64,000 nt of DNA from Lactobacillus gasseri ATCC 33323 = JCM 1131 (GCF_000014425.1 NC_008530.1:1240001-1304000), one strand, 5' to 3'. Positions 12,646 to 22,083 are shown, counted from the first letter of the stretch. The notes: generated from the sequence alone by a model not told the origin. Numbers and translations are program-made.

Positions 12646-12682
12646 AACTATTAATTATAGTTAATTATAGTTATATTAATCC
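12646..12682 (-). promoter_or_regulatory. AT-rich repeat and probable promoter of the MFS gene
   Basis: The minus strand carries the direct repeat TATAATTAAC-TATAATTAA followed by TAGTTAA, giving two overlapping -10-like boxes and a small inverted repeat. A TTGATA lies about 19 bases upstream of the first TATAAT. A regulator site is possible, but no known operator consensus is recognised. Confidence 0.35.
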
Positions 12683-12710
12683 GCATACTATCAAAATATA
12701 CTAAGTAGAT

Positions 12711-14054
12711 TTATTTTAAACGTTTAGTCAAATCATCATGTAAGTCTTCATAACCAGGCTTGTTCAAAAGACCAAACATGTTTCTCTTGTAACTTTCAAC
12801 ACCTGGTTGGTTAAATGGGTTAATACCGTTCAAGTAACCTGAAATACCTACAGCTAATTCGAACCAGTAAATTAAGTAACCTAAAGTGTGAGCTGATTGA
12901 TTTTCAATATCAACAGTCATAACTGGTACTCCACCATCAGTATGAGCTAAAACTACACCTTCATATGCACGATCGTTTACGTAGTTCATCGTCTTACCTG
13001 ATAAGAAGTTTAATTGATCTAAGTTTTCTTTATCGTCTGGAATAGTAACATCATGTTCTGGACTTTCAACACGAATAACAGTTTCCATTAAATTACGACG
13101 ACCTTCTTGGATGTATTGACCAAGTGAGTGAAGATCAGTGGTGAAGTTAGCACTAGATGGGTAAATACCCTTTTGATCTTTACCTTCAGATTCACCCATT
13201 AATTGCTTCCACCATTCACCAAACATTCTTAATGATGGTTCATAGTTTTCAAGTAATTCAGTAGTATAGCCCTTACGATAAAGAATGTTACGAAGAGCAG
13301 CATATTGATATGGATTATCCTTTGATACATCTGGATCAGTGTATGCAGCACGTGCATCTGCAGCACCCTTCATCATTGCATCAATATCTCCACCAGCTAC
13401 AGCAATTGGGAGCAAACCAACAGCTGATAATACTGAGAAACGACCACCAATATCATCTGGAACTACGAATTCTTCGTAACCTTCTGCATCAGCTTCAGTC
13501 TTTAATGCACCCTTAGCGCGGTCAGTAGTTGCATAAATTCTCTTAGCAGCTTCTTCTTTACCATACTTCTTGATTAACTTATCCTTCAAGACACGGAAAG
13601 CAATTGAAGGTTCAGTAGTAGTACCAGACTTAGAAATAATATTAATTGAAAAGTCCTTATCTCCTAACCATTCAAGTAAGTCATAGAGGTATGAACCTGA
13701 AAGAGAGTTACCACAAAATACAACAGTTGGGTACTTTTCTTTTTCTCTACCATAAAAAGAACTGTTTAAAAATTCAATTGAAGCTTGGGCACCAAGGTAA
13801 GAACCACCGATACCAATACCAACTAAAACTTCAGAATCATTTTGAATCTTCTTAGCTGCTTTTTTAATACGGTCAAATTCGTCTTTATCGTAATTAATTG
13901 GTAAATCAATCCAACCACGGAAGTCACTACCTGCGCCAGTACCTTCGCGTAATTCTTGATCTGCAGCAGTTACCATTGCTTGCATTTCCTTTAATTCATT
14001 TTCATGAACAAACGGAGTTAATTTACTTGCATCAAAGTGAACAACTTTACTCAT
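12711..14054 (-). CDS. pgi: Glucose-6-phosphate isomerase
   Basis: Interconverts glucose-6-phosphate and fructose-6-phosphate. The 447-residue protein is the short Firmicute form. It has the sugar-phosphate site [11 protein letters not shown], the substrate loop [14 protein letters not shown] and the catalytic-glutamate region [22 protein letters not shown] at 14054 follows AAGGAAG. It stands alone rather than with the other glycolytic genes at 56229-61762. Confidence 0.97.
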   Translation of the reverse strand: MSKVVHFDASKLTPFVHENELKEMQAMVTAADQELREGTGAGSDFRGWIDLPINYDKDEFDRIKKAAKKIQNDSEVLVGIGIGGSYLGAQASIEFLNSSFYGREKEKYPTVVFCGNSLSGSYLYDLLEWLGDKDFSINIISKSGTTTEPSIAFRVLKDKLIKKYGKEEAAKRIYATTDRAKGALKTEADAEGYEEFVVPDDIGGRFSVLSAVGLLPIAVAGGDIDAMMKGAADARAAYTDPDVSKDNPYQYAALRNILYRKGYTTELLENYEPSLRMFGEWWKQLMGESEGKDQKGIYPSSANFTTDLHSLGQYIQEGRRNLMETVIRVESPEHDVTIPDDKENLDQLNFLSGKTMNYVNDRAYEGVVLAHTDGGVPVMTVDIENQSAHTLGYLIYWFELAVGISGYLNGINPFNQPGVESYKRNMFGLLNKPGYEDLHDDLTKRLK

Positions 14055-14135
14055 TATTTAAACTTCCTTTTTTGTAACTTTTTCACGTACAAACCTTATT
14101 TTAGCAGTTACTTCTTCATAAAACTAGAGTTTTTG

Positions 14136-14738
14136 TTATAAGAATCGATAAATAATTCGATATATTATAAAACCAATTATCGTACCGCAAACATTGAAAA
14201 AGACATCGTCTATATCACTTACACCAGTTTCAAGAATAAATTGTAATCCCTCAATACAAACTGAAAGACAGCCACCGAAAAAAATCGTTAAAAGCATGCT
14301 TTTTTTCTGGATAATTTTTGGAAATAATAAACCGAATGGAATGAACCATAGAATATTTCCAAGTGAATTATAGAAGAAATCCAGCATACTCTGTCCCTGA
14401 GTTAACTTAAGCGTTTCTTTCATAAATACTAGATTAATATCACCTAAATTGCGATGGAAATTAAAAGTTAACTGCCATGGAAAATATGTGTCTCTAAATA
14501 CCGTAAGCATCAATAATAAAATGACATAAAAACTAAAAAGCCAAACGCATGCTTCTGATTTCAAAGTCCTTCGATGTCTTATAAATAAGAGCCAACATAA
14601 ACGAATAATTGCAAAGATAATAAAATAAAAAATTGTCTTATCTAAGCTATACAAAATTAACTTAATTAGGGCAAAATGATTAATATGTGCTGCATAATGA
14701 TGATAGATATATTCATATAAGGGTTGTAAAAAAAGCAT
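14136..14738 (-). CDS. VanZ-like membrane protein
   Basis: VanZ-family integral membrane protein of 200 residues with about five membrane segments. The family core is visible: an N-terminal helix, LFSFYVILLLMLTVF, NILWFIPFGLLFP, and the C-terminal acidic SDIDDVFFNVCGTIIGF. VanZ proteins are linked to low-level teicoplanin resistance, but most members have no assigned function. ATG 14738 follows CGGAG. It is divergent from the LTA synthase gene. A second VanZ-like gene is at 31908. Confidence 0.85.
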   Translation of the reverse strand: MLFLQPLYEYIYHHYAAHINHFALIKLILYSLDKTIFYFIIFAIIRLCWLLFIRHRRTLKSEACVWLFSFYVILLLMLTVFRDTYFPWQLTFNFHRNLGDINLVFMKETLKLTQGQSMLDFFYNSLGNILWFIPFGLLFPKIIQKKSMLLTIFFGGCLSVCIEGLQFILETGVSDIDDVFFNVCGTIIGFIIYRIIYRFL

Positions 14739-14813
14739 AACCTAACCGACTCCGTAATTTTGGCTTAATTATAACGTAAAGCTCTCCATGAAAGACATTT
14801 CTTTCCAAAATAT

Positions 14814-14855
14814 TAAAAAATCGCAAACCTTTAACAAAAGTTTGTCGTTTTTTAA
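14814..14855 (+). other. Hairpin with T-run in the leader of the LTA synthase gene
   Basis: The arms AAAAAATCGCAAAC and GTTTGTCGTTTTTT form a stem with a loop of about 11 bases and a T run on the plus strand. It resembles an intrinsic terminator, yet no plus-strand gene ends here. It sits 43 bases before the 14898 start, so it may be a leader attenuator or may terminate antisense reading. Confidence 0.4.
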
Positions 14856-14897
14856 AATTACCAGTAAAATATTCCTTATTAAAAGGAGTAGTGAAGC

Positions 14898-17090
14898 GTG
14901 AATAAAGTAAAACGTAATTTTTGGCAAACCAGAATTGGATTCTTAACAGTCCTTACACTTTGCTTTTGGGCAAAATATATGTATGCGGCTTATTTTGATT
15001 TTAAGCTTGGTTTAAGCGATCCATACCAGCATTTTATTGTCTGGTTAACCCCGCTTGGTACATGTATCATTATCCTTAGCTTAGGACTTTATTTTTCTAA
15101 ACCATTAATTTCATACATTGCCATGCTGGTTTTAGATACAATAAATACAATTTTGCTCTTTGCAAATGTAATTTATTATCGTCAATTCTCAGATTTTTTA
15201 ACCAGTAAAACCATCCAAAATACCGGTAAAGTATCACAGGGACTAGGTAAAAGTACTGTTGCCTTACTGCATCCTAGTGATATCCTTCTCTGGCTTGACC
15301 TAATAATAATTATTATCTTATTAATTATAAAAGTTATCAAAATTGATCCACGTAAGTATGGCTTTAAGCGACCATTTGCAGTTTCATCATTCGGAGTTTT
15401 TATGTTAACTTTGAACATGTTCTTAGCTGAAACTTCGCGTCCGCGTTTGTTAAGAAACACTTTTGATCGCTCTTATGTAGTTAAATATTTAGGAATTGAT
15501 ACTTATTCAGTATACGATCTTTTAAAAAGTGCGCAGTCAAATCAAGTTAAGAAAAACGCTAATGCCGAAGATATTAATCAGGTATTGGCTTTCACTAAAA
15601 AGCATTACGCTAATGCCAATCCAGAATATTTTGGAAAAGCTAAGGGTAAAAATGTCATTGTCTTACACCTCGAAAGTTTCCAGCAATTTTTAATTGGTTT
15701 AAAAATTAATGGTCAGGAAGTCACGCCATTCCTTAACTCGCTTTACCATAGTAAAGATACAGTCAGCTTTAGCAACTTCTATCATCAAGTAGGCTTAGGC
15801 AGAACTAGCGATGCTGAGAACATGCTTGAAACTGGAACATACGGTATTTCAGATGGTTCGCTTTTCTCTTCTTTAGGGTCTGAAAATACATTTCAAGGTG
15901 CTCCACAAATTCTTCGCCAAACTGGCTATACCTCAGCTGTTTTTCATGGCAATACTGGAACATTTTGGAATCGAAATGAAGTATACAAAAATCTCGGCTA
16001 TAACTACTTCTTTGATGCAAATTACTTTTCACAAAAGAAAAATGACAAAATTGGATATGGTCTAAAAGATAAATTATTATTTGGTGAAAGTATCAAGTAC
16101 CTTGAACAAATACAGCAGCCCTTTTACGTTAAATATCTAACCGTTACTAACCACATCCCATTCCAGTTAGACCAAGAAGATAAAGACAATAACTTTACTA
16201 CTACCGATACTTCAAATACAACAATCAACAACTACTTCGAGACAGCTCATTATCTTGATCAATCAATCAAAGAATTTTTTGATTATCTAAAAAAGAGTGG
16301 TCTTGACAAAAACACCATGGTCATTCTCTATGGTGACCATTATGGTGTGGGTAGCTCAGATGACGAATTATCTGCCTTAGCTCCTGTTCTAGGCAAAGAT
16401 TTCAACAAGTGGACATCCTATGACACAGCTGAACTTCAAAAAGTTCCATTCATGATACATATGGATGGAATCAAGGGTAAAGTAGATAATAAAATCAGTG
16501 GTGAAATTGATGTGCTTCCAACTCTACTGCATCTTTTAGGAATTTCAAATAAAAATTATATTCAATTTGGACAAGACTTATTTTCTAAACAATACCGTCA
16601 AGTCGTTGTCTTTAGAAATGGCACAATAATTACTCCTAAATACGTAATTATTGGTGGTAAAGGAACTAAAGGGACAGTTTACAACCAACAAACTGGAGAA
16701 AAAATTACCAAATTTAATAAAAAGCAAAAAGATGAAATCAATAAATTAACTAGCTATGGGCGTACTTCACTCCACTATTCAGATTTATTGAACAATCATA
16801 ATCTTTTGCGCTTCTACACTCCTGCTGGCTTTATTCCGACAAATCCAACTGAGTTCGACTATAAAGTCAATTATCAAAAAATGCTGACATTACGAAAACA
16901 ACTTGGTAACAAATCTACCTCTCTCTATTCTCAACATAAGGGTTCAACTACCGACCTTTATGACACAGATGCCTCTGAAATTGATAAAGATGAAATCAAC
17001 AAGGTTCCTGAAAACATTCAGTCTGCAACAAGTGATAAAAGTAAAAGCCATCAGGACAATGCTCCTAAAAAAGATAATCTAGAAAAATAA
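14898..17090 (+). CDS. LTA synthase family protein (membrane sulfatase-fold phosphoglycerol transferase)
   Basis: Polymerises or transfers glycerol phosphate onto a lipid anchor in the LtaS family; the active domain lies outside the cell. Five hydrophobic segments occupy about residues 10-180. The sulfatase-like domain follows, with the nucleophile at Thr303 (GRTSDAE), the metal-site segment VILYGDHYG and the domain's later His region. The 730 residues exceed the usual 620-690 because of a Lys/Asp/Ser-rich tail after about residue 640. The start is GTG behind AAAGGAG. It is probably monocistronic. Whether it is the main LTA polymerase or a second paralog cannot be told here. Confidence 0.88.
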   Translation: MNKVKRNFWQTRIGFLTVLTLCFWAKYMYAAYFDFKLGLSDPYQHFIVWLTPLGTCIIILSLGLYFSKPLISYIAMLVLDTINTILLFANVIYYRQFSDFLTSKTIQNTGKVSQGLGKSTVALLHPSDILLWLDLIIIIILLIIKVIKIDPRKYGFKRPFAVSSFGVFMLTLNMFLAETSRPRLLRNTFDRSYVVKYLGIDTYSVYDLLKSAQSNQVKKNANAEDINQVLAFTKKHYANANPEYFGKAKGKNVIVLHLESFQQFLIGLKINGQEVTPFLNSLYHSKDTVSFSNFYHQVGLGRTSDAENMLETGTYGISDGSLFSSLGSENTFQGAPQILRQTGYTSAVFHGNTGTFWNRNEVYKNLGYNYFFDANYFSQKKNDKIGYGLKDKLLFGESIKYLEQIQQPFYVKYLTVTNHIPFQLDQEDKDNNFTTTDTSNTTINNYFETAHYLDQSIKEFFDYLKKSGLDKNTMVILYGDHYGVGSSDDELSALAPVLGKDFNKWTSYDTAELQKVPFMIHMDGIKGKVDNKISGEIDVLPTLLHLLGISNKNYIQFGQDLFSKQYRQVVVFRNGTIITPKYVIIGGKGTKGTVYNQQTGEKITKFNKKQKDEINKLTSYGRTSLHYSDLLNNHNLLRFYTPAGFIPTNPTEFDYKVNYQKMLTLRKQLGNKSTSLYSQHKGSTTDLYDTDASEIDKDEINKVPENIQSATSDKSKSHQDNAPKKDNLEK

Positions 17091-17121
17091 GCAAAAAAGT
17101 ATCGAAAAAACTTAAGAATCG

Positions 17122-17166
17122 AAAAATCCTACTAAATCAGTGTCAAGATTTAGTAGGATTTTGTTT
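17122..17166. terminator. Two-way terminator between the LTA synthase and histidine kinase genes
   Basis: Sixteen-base stem AAAATCCTACTAAATC / GATTTAGTAGGATTTT with an eight-base loop. T-rich sequence on both strands fits termination of the two convergent genes. Confidence 0.85.
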
Positions 17167-17214
17167 TAAGTTAAATTCTAAAATTTGCTAAAAATATACT
17201 TTTTCACAGATTTT

Positions 17215-18666
17215 TTAATCTTTAATAAATTCTTTATAGCCCTTATCATACAAAGTTACCGTAAATTTTGCTCCCTTGCCGGGTTCTGAATCAACATCGA
17301 TCTTACCGCCATGTTGCTTAATAAGCGACAAAACAATAGAGAGTCCTAATCCTGATTCTCCAGACCCAATTTTAGCCCTGGAAGGATCAGCCTTATAAAA
17401 TCGCTCAAAAATATACTTCATCTGCTTTTGACTCATGCCAATTCCAGTATCTGCGATCTCGAACTGGGCTCCATGCTTAATTCTCCAAGCGGAAATTTTA
17501 ATTTTTCCGTTTTCAGTAAATTGCAAAGCATTTTGAACTAAATTTACCATTATTTGCGTAAATCTATCTTTATCTGCATAAACTTCAACTTCAGATGGAC
17601 AATCAAGAATCAATTTGTCATTTTTTTGAATGGCTTTTTGCTTCATCTGAGTTAACAAATTCGTTAAGACCTCGGTAGCATTGAATCGAGATTGAATTAG
17701 ACTAATTTTATTATTTCTAATTTTTTCGTAGTCTAAGTTTTCATTTACTAACCTAATTAATCGTTTAGTTTCACTATGCATCAAAGCAATTGATTTTGGC
17801 TTTGCCTCTTCAGGAATAGCATCATATTCAAAACCCTCTAGTAGCCCATTAATCGTAGTTAAAGGCGTTCTCATTTCATGGGCAGCGTCAGCCATAAATT
17901 GCTCTCGTCGCTTCTCTTGTGCCTTGATTTCGTCATTTGACTCTTTTAATGCGTTGACCATAATATTAAAATTACGTGCCAAGTCATCAATTTCGTCAGT
18001 ATCTTTGTGTTTCAAATGTACATTAAAGTCACCTTGAGCGACCTTTTTAGTAGCACTTGATAAAAGTTTGATTTTTCTAGAAATATAATATGACAAAATA
18101 AAGCTAATTAGGCCACCAATTACTAGAGAACTAAGCAATGCTGTAATCAGATTATGTTTTTCACGTACAATCATCTGTTCAACATTCTGGACGCGCGAAC
18201 CAATCCAAATAACTCCAACCAATTTTCCATTGCTACGCCAAGGAACAATTACACTGGTATAAGGATCCTTATTAGAAAAAGACGTCACACGTCCATCTTC
18301 ATGGTCATTTCTAATTCGAATAGTTTTTCCATTCTTCAATTGTTTAAATAATTTCTGTGGCAAAGCCCAGTTCATTGTAGTTTCAGGATAAACTTGCCTA
18401 TTTTTATTATTAAAAATGCGAAGATTTACATCTTCGCCTTCCATTACTACCTGTAAATTCTTTAAAAATTTTGCATCTAATTCATGTCTAGGATTATCTT
18501 TAGCTAAAGCTAATTTTCCAATTGACGTTCCATATCCTTCTAAACGTGAATAACTTTGAGAATATGCCTGAATAGTTGCAAAGTGAATTGTGGATGAGCC
18601 GATAATTACAATACTGGTAATAATTACTAGTAAAAAACCCAACATTTCTTGGTAGAATAGTTTCAA
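17215..18666 (-). CDS. Sensor histidine kinase
   Basis: Membrane histidine kinase paired with the regulator just upstream. In 483 residues it has a membrane segment at about 5-28, an extracellular sensor domain (about 29-165, PAS/Cache-like), a second membrane segment (about 172-193), a HAMP linker, and a HisKA domain with the phospho-acceptor in DAAHEMRTPLTT. The ATPase domain shows NLVQNALQF, DTGIGM and GESGLGLSIV. TTG start behind GAGGTATAG. It resembles PhoR/WalK-type kinases, but the signal is not readable from sequence. Confidence 0.92.
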   Translation of the reverse strand: MKLFYQEMLGFLLVIITSIVIIGSSTIHFATIQAYSQSYSRLEGYGTSIGKLALAKDNPRHELDAKFLKNLQVVMEGEDVNLRIFNNKNRQVYPETTMNWALPQKLFKQLKNGKTIRIRNDHEDGRVTSFSNKDPYTSVIVPWRSNGKLVGVIWIGSRVQNVEQMIVREKHNLITALLSSLVIGGLISFILSYYISRKIKLLSSATKKVAQGDFNVHLKHKDTDEIDDLARNFNIMVNALKESNDEIKAQEKRREQFMADAAHEMRTPLTTINGLLEGFEYDAIPEEAKPKSIALMHSETKRLIRLVNENLDYEKIRNNKISLIQSRFNATEVLTNLLTQMKQKAIQKNDKLILDCPSEVEVYADKDRFTQIMVNLVQNALQFTENGKIKISAWRIKHGAQFEIADTGIGMSQKQMKYIFERFYKADPSRAKIGSGESGLGLSIVLSLIKQHGGKIDVDSEPGKGAKFTVTLYDKGYKEFIKD

Positions 18667-18669
18667 TTT

Positions 18670-19380
18670 CTATACCTCAGAATCGTCAAACTTATAACCC
18701 ACGCCCCAAACTGTTTGCACCACTTGAGGACCAGCTTTTTCTAGTTTTTGCCGTAATTTTTTGATATGAGCATCAACAGTTCTTTCTTCGCCAAAGAATT
18801 CATATCCCCAAACTAATTCTAAAAGCTTATCTCTTGAAAAAACTTGTTTTGGTTTTTGAGCCATCGTGTAAAGTAAGTCAAATTCCTTTGGAGTTAAGCC
18901 TTCAACAATATTATCATCAAAGCGCACTTCTCTTCGATCTTTTGAAATCTTTAGATGCTTAGTAATTACATCATACTTTACGCCATTAGAAGCATGCATA
19001 TCTTTTTCTATACGACTTCTTCGATATAAAGCTTTAATGCGGGCAATTAGTGCTAATGGACTGAATGGTTTAGTAACATATTCATCTGCACCAATGCCCA
19101 AACCCAAAATTTGATCAGTTTCTGAGTCACGTGCAGTTAACATAATGATTGGTATTGAAAGAGAAATAGCCCTTATTTCTTTAGCTACTTCCATTCCATC
19201 CTTTCTAGGTAAGTTAAGATCTAACGTTACAATGTCATAAGAATCTGGATGCGCTTTAAACATCTCAACAGCTTCTATACCATCCTTAGCTATATCTACT
19301 TCCCATTGTTCTTTACTGAAGAACATCTTCATCATTTCTGCAACAGAATTGTCATCTTCAACCATTAATATCTTTAGCAT
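18670..19380 (-). CDS. OmpR-family response regulator
   Basis: DNA-binding partner of the adjacent kinase. The receiver domain has the acidic pocket VEDD, the phosphorylated aspartate in IVTLDLNLPRKDG (about residue 53) and the switch lysine in VTKPFSP. A winged-helix domain follows, with LTPKEFDLLYTMAQ and the end VQTVWGVGYKF. It is 236 residues. Its ATG overlaps the stop of the SdpI-like gene (TAATG), and the kinase follows three bases after it. The targets are unknown. Confidence 0.94.
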   Translation of the reverse strand: MLKILMVEDDNSVAEMMKMFFSKEQWEVDIAKDGIEAVEMFKAHPDSYDIVTLDLNLPRKDGMEVAKEIRAISLSIPIIMLTARDSETDQILGLGIGADEYVTKPFSPLALIARIKALYRRSRIEKDMHASNGVKYDVITKHLKISKDRREVRFDDNIVEGLTPKEFDLLYTMAQKPKQVFSRDKLLELVWGYEFFGEERTVDAHIKKLRQKLEKAGPQVVQTVWGVGYKFDDSEV

Positions 19381-19772
19381 TATTTATCCTTAAATCCTTT
19401 TACTCTAGTATGTTTAATTTTATCTGGTTCAATATAATCATGTGGTAATTCATGCCGGGCACGTAAGAAAGCCTGCAATTTTTTCTCAGTTAAGATTATC
19501 GGAGCCAAAATAAACAAATAAAAAGTAAGCAACCAGATCAAGAAATAGCGATCCCAGTGTAAGAAATGAATTCCTAATCCCAATAGAAATTGAACTAAGC
19601 CAAAAATCATGAAATAATTTCGTGCAACTTTTTGCGCATACTTGTAACTTGTTTCATTAACTGAAGCCAAATACGACATATATCCATAAACTTGATTCGG
19701 ATTAGGTGAAGGAGCGATCAGCCAAATGACTCCGATTACAAACATTATTACCCCGCAACCAATATATATCAT
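19380..19772 (-). CDS. SdpI-like small membrane protein
   Basis: A 130-residue membrane protein with three to four hydrophobic segments. The loop YGYMSYLASVNETSYKYAQ resembles the SdpI/DUF3784 family, some of whose members give immunity to toxic peptides. The ATG at 19772 with GGAG eight bases upstream is preferred over GTG 19790. It is coupled to the response-regulator gene (1-base overlap), which suggests it may modulate or be controlled by that two-component system. The link to SdpI is tentative. Confidence 0.65.
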   Translation of the reverse strand: MIYIGCGVIMFVIGVIWLIAPSPNPNQVYGYMSYLASVNETSYKYAQKVARNYFMIFGLVQFLLGLGIHFLHWDRYFLIWLLTFYLFILAPIILTEKKLQAFLRARHELPHDYIEPDKIKHTRVKGFKDK

Positions 19773-19796
19773 TTGACCAACTCCATTCACTTAAAT

Positions 19797-20762
19797 TTAT
19801 TCTTTACCAGGAGCTGAAATTACTAAACGTAAGTCACCGCTAAAACTAAAGTTCTTCATCTCATTAGGAATAATAAAATTAGTACCCAATTTGATATTAT
19901 ATTCTTTACCGTCAGCAATAAACTTACCTTTACCTTTAATTACAGATACTAAAAGATAAGGATGATCATTTAGACTCCAATCAAAACTCCCATCAACATC
20001 GATCTGCCATAAATAAAAATGCGGTGACATTGGTGGTTGAGCTAAAGTAGTAATCTTTGCATCTCCCAATGTTTCAGATGTAATTTTCAGCTTCGGATCT
20101 TTATGTGGTACTTGAATAGTATCAAGAGATTGTTTAATATGCAACTCTCTCTTTTTACCAGTTTTCTTATCTACTCGGTCCCAATCATACAATCTATAGG
20201 TTACATCACTTGATTGTTGTGTTTCAATAACCATAATTCCTTTAGTTAATGCGTGAACCGTTCCAGAAGGTACATATAAAAAGTCTCCTTCTTTCACTGG
20301 TACATAACGTAAAAGCTTCGACCACTTTCCATTTTTGATCCAATCTTCTAGTTCTTCTTTACTAGTTGCATTGTGCCCATAGACAAGTTTAGCACCAGGT
20401 TCGGCATGAAGCACATACCAACTTTCAGTTTTTCCAGAATCATTTTCATGAATTCTAGCGTATTCGTCATCTGGGTGTACTTGAACAGACAAATTATCAT
20501 TTGCATCTAAGAATTTAACTAATAGTGGAAATTCCTTAGCCTTGGGATTACCAAATAATTCTGGATGCTCTAAATATACTTCTCTTAACGTCTTTCCTTT
20601 TAATGGACCGGCATTAACTGTCGAAGCGTCATCTTTGTATCCAGATATTACCCAAGCTTCTCCAACTTTTCCATCTGGAATATCATATCCTAAAACTGTA
20701 TTTAACTTACGTCCACCCCAAATTTTGGGTCTGAAATATGGTGTTAAAAATAATGGTTCCAT
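19797..20762 (-). CDS. manA: Mannose-6-phosphate isomerase, class I
   Basis: Interconverts mannose-6-phosphate and fructose-6-phosphate. The zinc-site residues are visible in SVQVHPDDEYA and in VPSGTVHAL, together with the N-terminal RPKIWGGRKL signature. The length of 321 residues is that of the short Bacillus-type enzyme. ATG 20762 follows GAGGTGAT. A perfect cre box and promoter lie upstream, so carbon catabolite control is likely. It is the first gene before the SdpI-like and two-component genes, with six bases to the next start region. Confidence 0.95.
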   Translation of the reverse strand: MEPLFLTPYFRPKIWGGRKLNTVLGYDIPDGKVGEAWVISGYKDDASTVNAGPLKGKTLREVYLEHPELFGNPKAKEFPLLVKFLDANDNLSVQVHPDDEYARIHENDSGKTESWYVLHAEPGAKLVYGHNATSKEELEDWIKNGKWSKLLRYVPVKEGDFLYVPSGTVHALTKGIMVIETQQSSDVTYRLYDWDRVDKKTGKKRELHIKQSLDTIQVPHKDPKLKITSETLGDAKITTLAQPPMSPHFYLWQIDVDGSFDWSLNDHPYLLVSVIKGKGKFIADGKEYNIKLGTNFIIPNEMKNFSFSGDLRLVISAPGKE

Positions 20763-20807
20763 AAAAAAATCACCTCAATAAAAGTATATATCTTTTTTAG
20801 ATGATTT

Positions 20808-20821
20808 TGAAATCGATTTCA
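20808..20821. promoter_or_regulatory. Catabolite-responsive element (cre) before manA
   Basis: The 14-base palindrome TGAAATCGATTTCA fits the CcpA consensus TGWAANCGNTNWCA at every position. It overlaps the probable -35 region (TTCAAA, 17 bases from TATACT) of the manA promoter, so CcpA binding would be expected to repress manA. Confidence 0.7.
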
Positions 20822-20822
20822 G

Positions 20823-21489
20823 CTATTTTTTTGAATATTTTTTTATTCCACTAATTAAACGTTTAATTCCATCCTCTACCATAGAAATTGGTGAAGCTAG
20901 ATTAAGCCGTAAAAATTTATTACCATTACCGCGATAAATACTACCAGGTGAAACAATTAGACCAGTTTCTTTTCTAATATAATCAGCTAATTCTTGACTA
21001 TTTGACGAAACTTTACTTACATCAAGCCACAACAAGTAAGTTGCTGGGCCTGATACAATTTTTACATCTTCCAGATTATTAGTTATTTCTTTTTCAGCAT
21101 AATTAAAATTACGATTAATTATCACTAACAATTCATGTAACCAGCTAAAGCCTTCAGTATATGCAGCAATTGTTGCTGGAATAGCTAAAAGATTTGGCTC
21201 AGCCAATTCATCGCTGTTAAGACCTCGATTGACGATATAACGTAAATTTTCATCTGGAATAATTACGGTTGCAGCATGAAGAGCAGCTACGTTAAAAGTC
21301 TTACTTGGAGAAACTAAACTAATTATATTATCCCTCAAAGCTTCAGAAACTGAAAATGCAGGGGTGTATTTAACGTTATCTCTGACCAAGTCTCCATGAA
21401 TTTCATCTGATAGAAGAATTACGTGATATTTTTGACATAAAGATGCAATTCTCTCTACTTCCGTAGGTGTCCAAACTATCTTTACCAAA
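20823..21489 (-). pseudogene. MalY/PatB-type aminotransferase, C-terminal remnant
   Basis: Fold-type I PLP enzyme of the cystathionine beta-lyase/MalY family, reduced to about its last 220 residues. The remnant begins at KIVWTPTEVERIASLC, the segment that follows the family's NPHNP(x)G motif. It keeps SDEIHGD and the PLP lysine in SPSKTFNVAALH. The N-terminal half is gone: upstream sequence belongs to the DUF3737 gene in another frame. A start at 21572 would add only out-of-frame DUF3737 codons. No functional enzyme is expected. Confidence 0.85.
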
Positions 21490-21882
21490 ATAATCACCAT
21501 TAATTTCAGCATTTTTAATTTTGACGTCCTCACAAGTCCACATTGTTTCTTCTGCATTAGAAAAGAAAACATGATCTAATGAAATATGCTTACACCGTCT
21601 AAATAACTTAGGAGCTTGTAAATCTGAATTTTTAATTGAAATATTATTAGTATACCAAATACCGCTTCGCGACATTGTTTCAAAGGTACTGTCAGCAACT
21701 TTAATATTATTCGAATACCATAAAGGATATTTATATTTAAAAATAGTAGATTTTATTTCTAAACTTTGCGTTTCTTTTAATGGTGATTCTCCTTCACCAA
21801 AAGTAATATTCTCTAAAATTGTATCCGAAAGGCCATATAGCGGTCTTTCTCCTTCAAAATACTTTTCTTTAATTATTTGCAT
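21477..21882 (-). pseudogene. DUF3737 beta-helix protein, N-terminal remnant
   Basis: The start (MQIIKEKYFEGERPLYGL) and the repeating N-x-x-F/L strands match DUF3737, a right-handed beta-helix family of about 280 residues and unknown function. Only about the first 135 residues remain. After NGDYFGKD the homology stops and the frame runs on into aminotransferase DNA until 21403. Its own ATG at 21882 and AGAGGAAA ribosome site are intact. Confidence 0.8.
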
Positions 21883-22083
21883 AGATTTCCTCTTTTATTA
21901 ACTCTTTCAATATTTAGTCTAAATTATGAAAAATAAATGTCTAATATTTGCTAACTATAACGAAATATATTTTTATGCTATAGATTAGTTTTGCACCAAG
22001 ATTACTTTTCAAATTTATTATAGAAAAAATAAAATTTTGAGAAAATTTACAGTTTTTCATACTAGAATAAATTAAATTTATAG

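Noticed and set aside
13310-13855. Plus-strand frames rich in Gln, His and Leu
   Set aside because: They are antisense to pgi; their composition is the mirror of its codons.
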